Shown: one piece after another, positions 1 through 10,800 of the stretch
Layout: each line of letters begins with the position of its first letter
Numbering within the stretch: the stretch's first letter is position 1
Source: Branchiostoma floridae
Taxonomy: Eukaryota; Chordata; Leptocardii; Amphioxiformes; Branchiostomatidae
DNA length: 31,641 bases
Direction of reading: 5' to 3'
Assembly: GCF_000003815.2 (NCBI RefSeq)
Contig: NC_049979.1
Location: 711,217-742,857 of the forward strand
The notes under the pieces: generated by a model
Told to the model about the DNA's origin: nothing
Seen by the model: only the letters and a program-made list of their open reading frames with translations
Database searches by the model: none
Program-made: the position numbers and the translations under genes

Positions 1-1
1 T

Positions 2-1201
2 GAGAGCACTGCTCATCCTGGCATCGCCTTGTCACTTGTCGGCTTGGGTAATACCTGGAATCACCTAGGTGATCAGAGAAAGGCTGTGAGCTATTATGAA
101 CAGGCACTACAGATGTTGCGGCATATCTACGGCGAGAATACTGCACATCGTTACATTTCCGGGGCACTTAACAACTTGGGAACAACTTGGAATGAACTTG
201 GTGATCACAGAAAAGCCGCCCGCTATTATGAAGAGGCACTGCAGATGAGGCGAAGAATTCACAATGAGAGCGCTGCTCATCCTGACATAGCTGTGTCACT
301 TAATAACATGGGCGCCGTTTGGCAGTCTTTGGGTGATTGCAGAAAAGCCATAATTTATTATGAACAGTCACTTCAGATAAATCAGAGTATCTACGGTGAG
401 GGCGTCGCACATCTTGGCATTGCCAGATTACTTAACAACTTGGGTACCCCCTGGAGTGGCCTTGGTGATCACAGAAAGGCCATCAGCTATCACGAACAGG
501 CACTACAAATGATGCGGACTATCTATGGTGAAAGGACTGCACACCTGGACATCGCCACGTCACTAACTAGACTGGGTAACGCCTGGAAGAAACTCGGTGT
601 CAATCGAAAAGCCATCAGCTATCATGAACAGTCACTACAGATGGCGCGGATTATCTATGGGGAGAAAACTGCACATCCAGCAATCGCGAACTCACTTAAC
701 AGTTTGGGTGCCATCTGGAGGGACCTTGGTGATCACAGAAAGGCCGTCGACTACTACGAGCAGGCACTACAAATGATGGGGAGCGTACGCGGAGAGAAAA
801 CTGCACATCCTCTCATCGCCGCCATACTCAATAACCTAGGAAGCGTCTGGATGCTCCTTGGTGATTATACAAAGGCCACCCTCTATCATGAACAGTCAAT
901 GCAGATGATGCAGAGCAGCTATGGTGAGAATACCGCACATCCTGACATAGCCGCGTTACTTAGCAATCTAGGTGGCTTCTGGTGTAGCCTTGGTGACCAC
1001 GAAAAGGCCGTCAGCTGTATCGGACAGTCACTACAAATGATGCGGAGTATCTATGGTGAGAGTGCTGCACATCCTGACATTGCTAGCTCACTTAATAACT
1101 TGGGTGTGGTATGGAGGGAAGCTGGCGACCACGGGAAGGCTTCCAGATATTTTGATAAGGCGAAACAGATGAAGCAGAAGATGGAATGTTACAAACCTTG
1201 A
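2..1201 (+). CDS. TPR-array protein, 3' part (kinesin-light-chain/nephrocystin-3-type TPRs)
   Basis: The frame is open from the first bases of the window to a TGA at 1199-1201, so the gene begins further left and no start codon can be assigned. About 399 codons are visible. They form nine tetratricopeptide repeats, each exactly 44 residues, of the pattern LNNLGxxWxxLGDHRKA, YYEQALQM, IYGExTAHPDIA. The last repeat ends in a short basic tail (KMECYKP). No other domain is visible. TPRs form helical hairpins that bind protein partners; the 44-residue type with a TAHPDIA linker resembles kinesin light chain and the TPR regions of NB-ARC/NACHT or nephrocystin-3-like proteins, which I understand are numerous in amphioxus. 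What lies N-terminal cannot be seen, so the partner and function are unknown. The whole visible part is one exon. Confidence 0.85.
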   Translation, partial: ESTAHPGIALSLVGLGNTWNHLGDQRKAVSYYEQALQMLRHIYGENTAHRYISGALNNLGTTWNELGDHRKAARYYEEALQMRRRIHNESAAHPDIAVSLNNMGAVWQSLGDCRKAIIYYEQSLQINQSIYGEGVAHLGIARLLNNLGTPWSGLGDHRKAISYHEQALQMMRTIYGERTAHLDIATSLTRLGNAWKKLGVNRKAISYHEQSLQMARIIYGEKTAHPAIANSLNSLGAIWRDLGDHRKAVDYYEQALQMMGSVRGEKTAHPLIAAILNNLGSVWMLLGDYTKATLYHEQSMQMMQSSYGENTAHPDIAALLSNLGGFWCSLGDHEKAVSCIGQSLQMMRSIYGESAAHPDIASSLNNLGVVWREAGDHGKASRYFDKAKQMKQKMECYKP

Positions 1202-1441
1202 CATTTTCTTTTCAACTATGGACTTTTGCCGGCGTGCAGATATCGTCGCAATGATTGTAGGAAGACGTTAAGGCACTATTTGTGAAGATCATATCTCAGA
1301 TATGTCTGTTTACCATCAAAAAAAGAAAACTGTATCAGAGAGTTTAACGTTACCAGATTTATGTCGGTAATATCTTCCTTGTCACTTAACAATTGCATTA
1401 TTGTAAATATATTATTAGAAAGCGTTGGTGTATTCTTACTA
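1202..1441. other. 3' flank of the TPR gene, no feature seen
   Basis: AT-rich sequence between the TPR stop codon and the next transposon. I see no open frame of note, no canonical AATAAA on the plus strand and no RNA gene. Confidence 0.5.
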
Positions 1442-2330
1442 TAACATGCATTGGCATAATACCGGTCATAAGCCTTATACCGGTCGATTAAAAATAGTGG
1501 AACTTAAAGAGATCTGCACGTGCAACAATAGTTATTTCTGAGGTATGCACACTTCAGACATCTAGGTGTCCAATACATAATTTACAAAGCATCGATAACA
1601 ATGCATTCGAAGACAACAAGGCCAAAAGTTTTCAGGTCATTTTCGGGGCAGGCGAGCTCGTCGTGGGACAAACACACTGTCACGTTCATCGCCAGATTTG
1701 TAGATAATAATCACATGTGCTCACGGCACAAGACGAGCATGATTCAACAGCAATCTTGAATTTCTTTTGGTGACCTACAACTCGTGTAAAAGTGTGAGGA
1801 ACCGTTGCATTATCGCCCGGATCTACGGCTGAATGGGTCAAATTGAACGTACGCCGCCATTTTCCCGCCATTTTTAATGCTACGGCCAGCAGTAAAGTTT
1901 TACGTCATAGCGGTTGTGACGGACCAAAATTAAATGAAAATTCTTGTCAGTATACGCCCATTTTCTCATCAATTTTTGTATGCTCATGCAGATTTTTGTT
2001 TTGTGCAACTACTAACAGGAAAAAAAGGAACAACAGAGGATGTATAAAGGTACATAGCGGCAGTTAATTGTGCCGTGTTTCGTTCGACCGGTATAGTGCA
2101 CCCCCTTCCAACCACGCGTCCGTTCTCCGTGCAATTCCGCGGTGTGTTCCAATTACGATATTATGTTTTTAGCAGGACCAGAGAGACAAAATAATTTACA
2201 CAGAAGAAGTGGCAAAGGTAAGCTGTAACAGCAACATGTAACTGGAGAAAATGATGCGTTGATCATTTGCCAAATTAGCATTGCTTGAGAAATTGCAGTA
2301 AACCGACCGGTATTATGCCAATGGATGTTA
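1442..2330. mobile_element. Non-autonomous TIR element flanked by TA
   Basis: The ends are inverted repeats of about 26 bp with one mismatch, sharing the core ATTGGCATAATACCGGTC (1450-1467, and its complement at 2305-2322). A second internal ACCGGTC motif lies near each end (about 1476-1486 and 2084-2094). Both ends can be read as TA followed by the inverted repeat, which suggests a TA target duplication as in Tc1/mariner-like elements; TA is palindromic, so this is weak evidence. The roughly 890 bp interior holds only short ORFs: 61 codons on the minus strand from an AAAATGGCGG context at 1871, and 74 codons on the plus strand. Neither resembles a transposase to me. Confidence 0.7.
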
Positions 2331-2490
2331 CATGTCTAGAACAATCTCTGTAGGGTTTTGCTTGGTCTCGATGTAGCAGAGGTCATGGAAGCACAGCTCC
2401 AGTTCGTCAGCCAGCGCCCTCCAGTTGTTCCCAAAGATGGGCGCGGTCCAGGAGGATGCACAGGTGTCGGGAGGTCTTGGAGTCCACGAG
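2328..2490 (-). pseudogene. Death-domain exon fragment (UNC5-like), frameshifted and truncated
   Basis: Read on the minus strand, one frame gives VDSKTSRHLCILLD (from 2487) and the next gives IFGNNWRALADELELCF and YIETKQNPTEIVLDM before a stop at 2330-2328. The order basic helix, NxWRALAxxL, then TKxxPTxxxLD matches the first half of Death domains of the UNC5/PIDD/ankyrin type. A frameshift is needed to join the two halves, and the frame ends where the neighbouring inverted-repeat element begins, so the second half of the domain is absent. I read it as a dead exon interrupted by the element at 1442-2330. No neighbouring exon was found. Confidence 0.55.
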
Positions 2491-2944
2491 ACCACTGCCA
2501 CATCATAATAAAATAATCTAGGTTTTTATCTAATACGACTCACCATAACATCAAATTGGCAAAGATTATTCTCTTTATGCAGTACATAAAAAAGACATGG
2601 CGACTTGCTTCTCTGTTTAGATGTTTTTCTGTTTCACTTTCTTCTCCATTGGTTGGGCAACATCCCAAATTGGCTGCTGTTAGAGTGAGGTTCAGTGTAT
2701 ACTAAATATCAATTGGAAAACCCGCCATTCCTATCTTCAGTTTATCCCCTTTAAATATTTTTTACACAAAAGGCTCTGCAGTCCCAGGGCAAATCACACA
2801 CACACACTGCGCATGAGGATCCTTCTTGATTATCGCTTTAGGTCACACAGTCTATTAAAGAGGGCCTTATGGTCGCCCTAAACATATATTCCCTGTTGAA
2901 TTAAAAATTCGTTGAACCGTATGTCATGTATGGCAGGTACGTGT
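2491..2944. other. Intergenic, no gene seen
   Basis: AT-rich sequence with a short CA run near 2795-2808. No credible ORF or RNA gene. Confidence 0.4.
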
Positions 2945-3215
2945 AGGTATTAACATCAACTCTCATGAATTCCACCGGTACCGGGTGCTATTAATACCGC
3001 CACATTAAAAAAAAACGACAACATTGTTATAGAGGCCTTCTCAGGATTATCCTGGACACTTAAATAGCCGAAGTGCCCTATTCTTTAGGATTACTGATGC
3101 TGCGTTTGGTATAAATTTTGTCGGACACTCATTGAAGCACTTTATATGTATGTATTTTTGTGGCGGTATTATGACATCCGGTGGAATTATGAGTGTTGGT
3201 GTTACTATGTCGAAA
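2945..3215. mobile_element. Small inverted-repeat element (MITE-like)
   Basis: Imperfect inverted repeats of about 60 bp: the left arm (about 2947-3010) and the complement of the right arm (about 3155-3213) share ATTCCACCGG and AATACCGCCACA with matching spacing. The interior is about 140 bp with no coding capacity. Possible TA flanks (about 2949 and 3208) are ambiguous. Confidence 0.5.
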
Positions 3216-3724
3216 CCAGTCCATTTCAGCCTGGAACTGAGATCAAGCCCTCGCGAAATAAATTAAGTAAAACGTGTCACTTTTTAAGTTTTAACGTACC
3301 GTGTTACCAACATTCCTATTTGCAACGTTTCTTTTCTGGGGAATCCCATATCATATATCTTTCATAGCTGGCAGGTTATTAATCCATATCACTTTCATCA
3401 TTATATTGATCATCATGAAAATCGTCAATAGTTGAACAAGCTTGTTGAATGCATGCTGGCTGCATGTGTTGTAGTATAAACGAACTACGAGTAGATTATT
3501 TGGGTCATCAGGCATTCTGCGAGCCCACTTCCGGGTGAGCCAGTGCGAGGTTAAAGGTTGCTGGATGTCACAAATATCTGGAATTCAGCGTGAGTACTAC
3601 TTTGATTTCGCGGGTTATTCTAACGCGTAAAGACATATATCTGATATTTCTGTTGTCGTTTATGTCCTCGCCTTATTATGAAGGTAAGGTAGCTTAAAGA
3701 AATAGATAAATATTTGCTGACCAG
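3216..3724. other. Intergenic, no gene seen
   Basis: No supported ORF, RNA gene or clear repeat in this stretch before the LINE fragment. Confidence 0.4.
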
Positions 3725-4426
3725 GTGTCTGAAACTGACGCCAGCTTCCGTGTGCGTGTCTGCCAGAACTACACATCCTGGACAAAACAGCAAGCCATGA
3801 AACACATTGAGTCACAAGCACACGAGAGATGGAATAGAAGGACTAAGCTGAACCCAAGAAGTGAGCACATGCAGAAAATAGCCACCAACATGAAGAAGAA
3901 AGGACAAACACTTGGAAGAAGAAGCACACAAGTCATCATCAACCAGCTAGTGAGCGGCCATACCAGACTCAACTCCTATCAAAACTGGATGAACCCTGAA
4001 ATCTCACCTAGCTGCACAGACTGTGGTGTTGTGGAGACCACCAACCACTTCCTGTACCACTGCCCTCGCTATGAAAAGGAAAGACAACACATGCTGCTAG
4101 AAGTGGAGAATATATATGAGACATACAACACAGCAGAGGACAGCAGAGACACGGACATCACTACGCTTGCTGGAATGAGAGAAGACCTTTCAGAAGGAAT
4201 CAACAAACAGATGTACATGGCCTTCTCCCAGTACATTGAGAGTACACACCGTTTCGACGTACTCTCCTAGAAACTCCTCCAGCAACTCTCAAGCACAAGG
4301 AACCAAGAGTTAAATACCAAGAGAGACTATTGACTCAAATGCAAACCATGTGTTACTCAGCACCAAGAGGCCACGTCTAGCGAAATAATAGACGTTAAAC
4401 GAGGACAACAACAACAACAACAACAA
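3725..4426 (+). mobile_element. 3' end of a non-LTR retrotransposon, 5'-truncated
   Basis: An open frame (3725-4270, about 181 codons) encodes the C-terminal tail seen after the reverse transcriptase in several LINE clades: SGHTRLNSYQNWM followed by a CCHC-type cluster (CTDCG, then TTNHFLYHCPRYEKER). The reverse transcriptase and endonuclease are absent, so the copy is 5'-truncated and cannot move. After the stop comes about 130 bp of 3' UTR and then a CAA tail (about 4407-4426), a simple-repeat 3' end typical of target-primed LINE insertion. Clade not assigned. Confidence 0.75.
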
Positions 4427-4614
4427 GTGTGTGTGTGCGTGTACGTATGTGTGCGTGTGCGTGCATGTGCACGTGTGTGCATCACACAGCTCGTGTGCAC
4501 GCACGCGTGTGTATACTGTGTGTGTGCGTGCGTCACTGTGTGTGTGTGACGCGATATGGTTGTGTGTGTGTGTGTGTGGGGTGTATGTGTGTGTGCGTGT
4601 GTTTGTGTTCACAT
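4427..4614. repeat. TG/CA microsatellite, interrupted
   Basis: Runs of TG with CG, TA and CA interruptions directly after the CAA tail of the LINE fragment. The open frames here, rich in Cys/Val or His/Thr, are artefacts of the repeat. Confidence 0.9.
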
Positions 4615-4829
4615 GAGTGAAGATGATTGATCAAGCAATACCTTGTGGATCTTTGCTTGATGTCGTGACACCTACCTTGATTATACCAGTACAGCTAGTT
4701 TGCTGGCCAGAAACGTACAAAGTACAAACACACAGATAAACACACAGGCAAACATGCAAACCCACCTTCAAGTACATTAACAGCACTGAAAACATATAAG
4801 AACTTCAACACAGTTTGACTCTCCCTAGT

Positions 4830-7800
4830 ATGCAGGGCGGGAGTGAATCCCCAGAGGGAGCTGCTTTGCTAGAGGCCGTCAGACGCGGCGACCCAGCTGC
4901 AGTACAGGAGTGTCTCCGGCAGGTGGCGCAGCAGCAGGCTGTAGACGGGAAGACCGGCCGTGCGCCTCTGCACGTGGCTGCAGCCGCGGGCCATGCTGAC
5001 GTCCTCAGGGTCCTGGTGGAGGCTGGTATGTCATGTTAGACTGTAAATGTGGTACACCGGCCGTGCGCCTCTGCACGTGGCTGGTATGTCATGTTAGACT
5101 GTAGATGTAGTACACTGACCGTGCGCCTCTGCACGTGGCTGGTATGTCATGTTAGACTGTAGATGTAGTACACTGACCGTGCGCCTCTGCACGTGACTGG
5201 TATGTCATGTTAGACTGTAAATATAGTACACTGGCCGTGCGCCTCTGCACGTGGCTGGTACGTCATGTTAGACTGTAAATATAGTACACCGGCCGTGCAC
5301 CTCTGCACGTGGCTGGTATGTCATGTTAGACTGTAAATATAGTACACTGGCCGTGCGCCTCTGCATGAGGCTGGTACGTCATGTTACACTGTAAATATAG
5401 TACACCGGCCGTGCACCTCTGCACGTGGCTGCAGCCGTGGGCCATGCTGACGTCCTCAGGCTACTGGTGCAGGCTGGTACGTCATGTTACGCTGTCAATG
5501 CTTTAATGTCAACTCTAAAACAGAATGAATGGCTTACTTAGAAGGTGGTGGTGTGTTATGCTGAAGGGTGGCTATACCGGCTATACAGATACAGATACAG
5601 CCGGACACCTACATAAAGTTGCTATGCAGGGCACAGTGCATATCTGGGACATTGTAGCATTGCATAAGTTTGACATTTCCTGACACCTTAAAAGCTCTTT
5701 TCAGAGCTGGTATCAGATACTCAGCACTCAGCCGCCAGTTATTACAACACAAATGTGAATAGATTTACTACCCAACTGTCCTGCTGCCAGGTGCTCTTGA
5801 TCAGGGCCTGGCTGGACTGTACCATTCCTTACCACAGTGCTTTACACAATCCATGTAGATCCTGACGAAGGCAGCTGAGCAGATGTCGAAGCATTGGAAG
5901 GTGAAAACATTTTTATGAAGAACTTCTTACCCACTCTCTCACAGACAGTTTCTTGCCCACTAGTAAGAACTTTCTTACTCACACTAAACACAATAAGATT
6001 ATATTAACCTTCTCCTTAATACACCTTAATTCTCCTTAAGCAGCTCGCTCTGGGGATCCACTCTCGTCCTGCATTCTGGGGAGAGAGGAGAAGGTAAAAA
6101 TAATGTATAGTAAGAACTCTCTTTCCCACTGTTCACAGACAGTTCCCCCGTCGACCCGCGGGACAGAGAAGGCAACACACCCCTGCTGACTGCAGTGTTT
6201 AAGGGCCACGAAGAGTGTGTGAAAGTTCTACTGGACTCCGGGGCTGATCCAAACATCTTCAACAGAAATGAAACTACACCGCTGTGGAGAGGTACTAGTA
6301 TATAGTTTGGCATAGAGTTAAGAAGATACAGTCTGGCATAGCTGATTCTAGATTTGACTAAGTGTTGACTGTAGCGATTTATACTAAGACTGCCAGGAAA
6401 AGCTTAAGGCTTTTGTACATGGCAGAAATTACTCAGAGCTTGTAATACATTTCCCCCCTCATTATGGTTCATTACTTGAGTGTACTTTCTGAGATATTAT
6501 TAGTGGCTGTGTAGAAAAAGAGAATTGATAACCTTTGATTTGTCAACTTTATGACACTATTCACAATCTTAACTTGAAAGTTCATCTGTGTTGGTTGTTA
6601 TTATTGAGCTAGTTTAACTGTACTATCCAACACTCACCCAAATTTTTGACTGAACAGCACCAGTCTTTGTCTTTGACTTTATTAGAATTGCAACAATACA
6701 ATACATTATACTGCACCAGGCAGCAGGGTGCTGATGTTGTGCAGATACACATTGAGAGACATACATAATCATAGTACAATACATCATAATCATCATCACA
6801 CAATAAATACAATACAATTAAAATCTGAGAACTATCTATTAGTGGTTCGTAGGAGGGTGGTGCAGCTGGAATCTTTTAGTTACAATGTAAGAATGTAAAT
6901 GCATCAGACACTTGTTTGTTTGTGGAGAGGTTATGAGCTGTGGATCCCTGGAGTAGGAGGGGCACGGTAGGATGTTGTTGTAGGAAGTGTTGGACAGTGG
7001 ATTTGTGAGGTTATGGCAGAGATCACAGTACAGGGGACAGTGTAGGAGGTAATGTGAGACAGTTTCAGGGGAAGCCCCACAATCACACTTCTTGTCCTTA
7101 ATCCTCATCTTATGCAGAGTAGAGTTAAGTTGGCTCAATCCCATGCGCAGTCTGGCAGCATAGATGTTGCTCTGTCTTGAGCCGAGACTGCGATACGTCT
7201 GGTGTTTCGTTTGCGTCAGCAGATGTTTCTTGCACTCTGACTTGAAGGGTGCTGTCTTGTCTTTGTCTTTGGAATGGTGCACTGCTTACCAAGTCACGTG
7301 TTCTGTCGGCATAACGTGACATCATGACAGCAGTGGATTGTTCATTCCTTGAAAATTTGAGTGAGTCCAATTTTTGTGTTGGATATTACAGTTAAACTAG
7401 TTCAATATTCACAATCTTTTTTTTCTCAGCTATCCAGAAGGGCCACTGGAGGATCTCGCAGCTGCTGATCGACCATGGTGGCAGAATAGGCCGGCTCTAT
7501 GAGAATAGTTGGATCATGCTGGCTCACAGGCTGGCCACTGCGGGCCGTTAGTATCTCAAGCACTAATATTAAGTAATAACAGTTACTTGTTTCAGCCATC
7601 CAGAAGGACCACTGGAGTATCTGCCAGCTGCTGATCGACCGTGGGGCCAGGATAAGCCGGCTCTATGAGAACGGCTGGGTCATGCTGGCGCACAGGCTGG
7701 TCACTGCAGGCCGTTAGTATCTCGAGCACTAATAACAGAGTTACTTGTTTCAGCCATCCAGAAGGACCACTGGAGTATCTGCCAGCTGCTAATCGACCGT

Positions 7801-10800
7801 GGAGCCAGGATAGGCCGGCTCTATGAGAACGGCTGGGTCATGCTGGCTCACAGGCTGGCTATTGCAGGACAGTAGTATTTGAGAACTGATAACAACTGTT
7901 ACTTCTTTCAGCTGTCCAGAAGGGCCACTGGAGTATCTGCCAGCTGCTGATCGACCGTGGTGCCAGGATAGGCCGGCTCTATGAGAACGGCTGGGTCATG
8001 CTGGCGCACAGGCTGGTCACAGCGGGACATCAGGAGAGGCTGCCAGCACTCTTCCCCCACGTGGACACGGGTCAGGCCGGGGACAAGCACGGGCTGCTCA
8101 CAGCCGCACAGTGTGGCAGGCAGCAGGACGTCGAGACTCTCTTGGGACAAGGTATGCAATTACCTTTTATTTACCAGTAGGGGCTTGCTGGTGGCTTTCT
8201 GTGGTACTGCAGTGGAACTGCCTGTTTTGATATCTCGTGTTCTGGACATGCTATGGGATAGACATGGGCTGCTCACAGCTTCACAGTGTGGCAGGCAGCA
8301 GGACATCGAGACTCTCTTAGGACAAGGTACCAAATTACCTTTACCAAGAAGCTAATTGTTACTTTTTTGGTACAGTTTATGTGTTTGTGACTGAATTTGT
8401 TCATGGATGGTACGTATGATGATAACTCAAGAAGCTGTGGATGGATCTTCATGATATTTGGTGGGTGGGGTAGGGGTCGGGAAAACGACTTACCAGTAGG
8501 GGCCTCCTGGTGGCTTTCTGTGGTACTGCAGTGGAACTGCCTGTTTTGATATCTTGTGTTCTGGACATGCTATGGGATAGACACGGGCTGCTCACAGCCG
8601 CACAGTGTGGCCGGCAGCAGGAGATGGAGGCTCTCTTAGGACAAGGTATGCAATTGCCTTTGATTTACCAATAGGGGCTTGCTGGTGGCTTTCTGTGGTA
8701 CTGCAGTGGAACTGCCTGTTTTGATATCTCGTGTTCTGGACATGCTATGGGATAGACACGGGCTGAACGCAGCTGCAAAGTGTGGCAGGCAGCAGGAGAT
8801 GGAGGCTCTCTTAGGACAACATACATCATTAGGCTCTACCAGACTGACTACGCTGGCTATAGGGAGAATAGTTTGCGAGGGGAGTTTTGCTACCAGAGGA
8901 GTTGGCAGGTCCTGCAGAGGGGGAACATCAACCTTAGCGTGGAATGAATCCCCTGGCTGCTTTTTGAACTGGCAGGTATCTGACTGCTGCACAGCTCTAC
9001 TTGGCAGCCCAGTACAGTTAGATAGCATGTCTGTGATCACACATGGCACATGGATATTGATCTATTCGCTATTACTGCAGGTGTTGATGTGAACTGGCAG
9101 GCGTCTGACGGCTGCACAGCGCTGCACCTGGCAGCCCAGTACAACCAGCTGGCATGTCTGCAGGTGCTGCTGCAGGGAGGGGCGGACGCCAACAGGACGA
9201 CAGGCGGGGAACAGCTGCTGCAGGGTGGGGCGAACGCCAACAGGACGACAGCCGGGGGACAGCTGCAGGGAGGGGCGGACGCCTACAGGACGACAGCCGG
9301 GGGTCAGCTGCCCCTGCACCTGGCAACAGAGGCAGGCCATGACAGGTCTGGACAGTTGTTACTGTAGTAGTAGTGGTAGTAGTAGTTTCCATTACTGTAT
9401 TTAATGCAGAAACTTTCGTGGTGGTTAAATGTTTGCGGTTTTCTTGGTGGCCGCTTCACCGTAAATTTAAAACCACCACAAACATTTTTCCATGCCAGTA
9501 AGAGACTACAGTGTATGGTGCTACCGTGAAATTGAAACCATTGCGAAAAGTCCTTTTTCCCGCTACCAGGAAATTAGCAGCAGTCAGCTAGTCTTCAGGT
9601 TTATATCCCTGTTGATACTTTTTTTTTAAACATAGAGAACAATGGACACTAAACCAGATAGTGAGTGTGAGTGGACTGATATACATGTACATTACTTCAT
9701 GGATAAAGTTGAACTAGCGTTATACTACTATGTGCTATACTAAGTGTATCTTACCTCTTCCAGGTGTGTTGAGCTCCTCTGTCCTGCCACCAGTAAAGAT
9801 GCGGTCAACAAGTGCCCAGAAAGCCCCTTCCACTCAGCTGTGGCCGGCCGCCACGCTGGCTGCATAAAGCTACTGGCTGAGGCAGGATTCAACCCAAACA
9901 CCCTTCCTGTGGATGGGAGAGGGAAGAGGGGAAACTCTGCCCTACACGGAGCCGTCATCAGGAAGGACAAAGACTGTATAGAAGAGCTGCTCAAGTCTGG
10001 AGCTGATCCTAACTTGGACCACCCCAGCGTGCTCTGTGAAGCCATCAAGCAGAGAGACCTGGAGCTGATGAGACTGCTGATCCAACATGGAGCCGACGTG
10101 AACTATTGGTACACCCCCCACAAGTCAGTGGTGCAGTCCACTCTCCTCTTCATATTACAGCAGCCTAACCAGGTCAGTTTTGCTATACTTTGAGATATGT
10201 TTTGTACAAACGATTAATCCCCCCCCCCTCATAAGCATGAGATTTGGCTGGTGTGCTGGTATGTTAGGCAATTTACCTGCATGTTTGGTGTTGTTGTTGT
10301 TTGTTTGTTGTTGTTTGTTTATTCCTGTGCACAGGTGCGAGGTCTGGCTGACCCACAGTTCTCACGCTGGAGTAGACAGGACATGCTGAAGCTGCTGTTA
10401 GACACGGGGCTGCATGTCTGGTGTTGTTGTTGTTTGTTTGTTGTTGTTTGTTTATTCCTGTGCACAGGTGTGTGGTCTGGCTGACCCACAGTCATGGCGC
10501 TGGAGCAGGCAGGACATGCTGAAGCTGCTGCTCGACACGGGGCTGCATGTCTGTTGTTGTTGTTGTTTGTTTATTGTTGTTTGTTTGTTTATTCCTGTGC
10601 ACAGGTGCGAGGTCTGGCTGACCCACAGTTCTCGCGCTGGAGTAGACAGGACATGCTGAAGCTGCTGTTAGACACGGGGCTGCGGCCGGACGGCTGCTTC
10701 AGGTGCGACTGCAACGAATCAACCGCCATCATACCTCAACACAAGCCAGGTGGGGCAGCTGCATGTCTGGTGTCCGTTTTCTGATGTTTCGTTTCAATTT

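Noticed and set aside
4310-4620. Cys/Val- and His/Thr-rich frames on both strands
   Set aside because: Artefacts of the TG microsatellite.
4793-4800. CATATAAG as a TATA box for the ASB gene
   Set aside because: It is only about 30 bp before the start codon and has no other promoter context; the 5' UTR cannot be defined from sequence.
7754-7871. Third upstream ASB exon 3 copy as a usable cassette
   Set aside because: Its donor is shifted by one base relative to copies 1 and 2, so inclusion would break the frame, and the following spacer is only 40 nt.
8636-9049. 137-codon frames on both strands between ASB exons 3 and 4
   Set aside because: They cross half-exon copies and intron; the real exons on either side join with matching phases without them.
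10251-10784. Overlapping plus-strand frames with CCCCLFVVVCLF, resembling a membrane segment
   Set aside because: The hydrophobic stretches are translated TTG/TTGTT intron repeats between copies of ASB exon 6.
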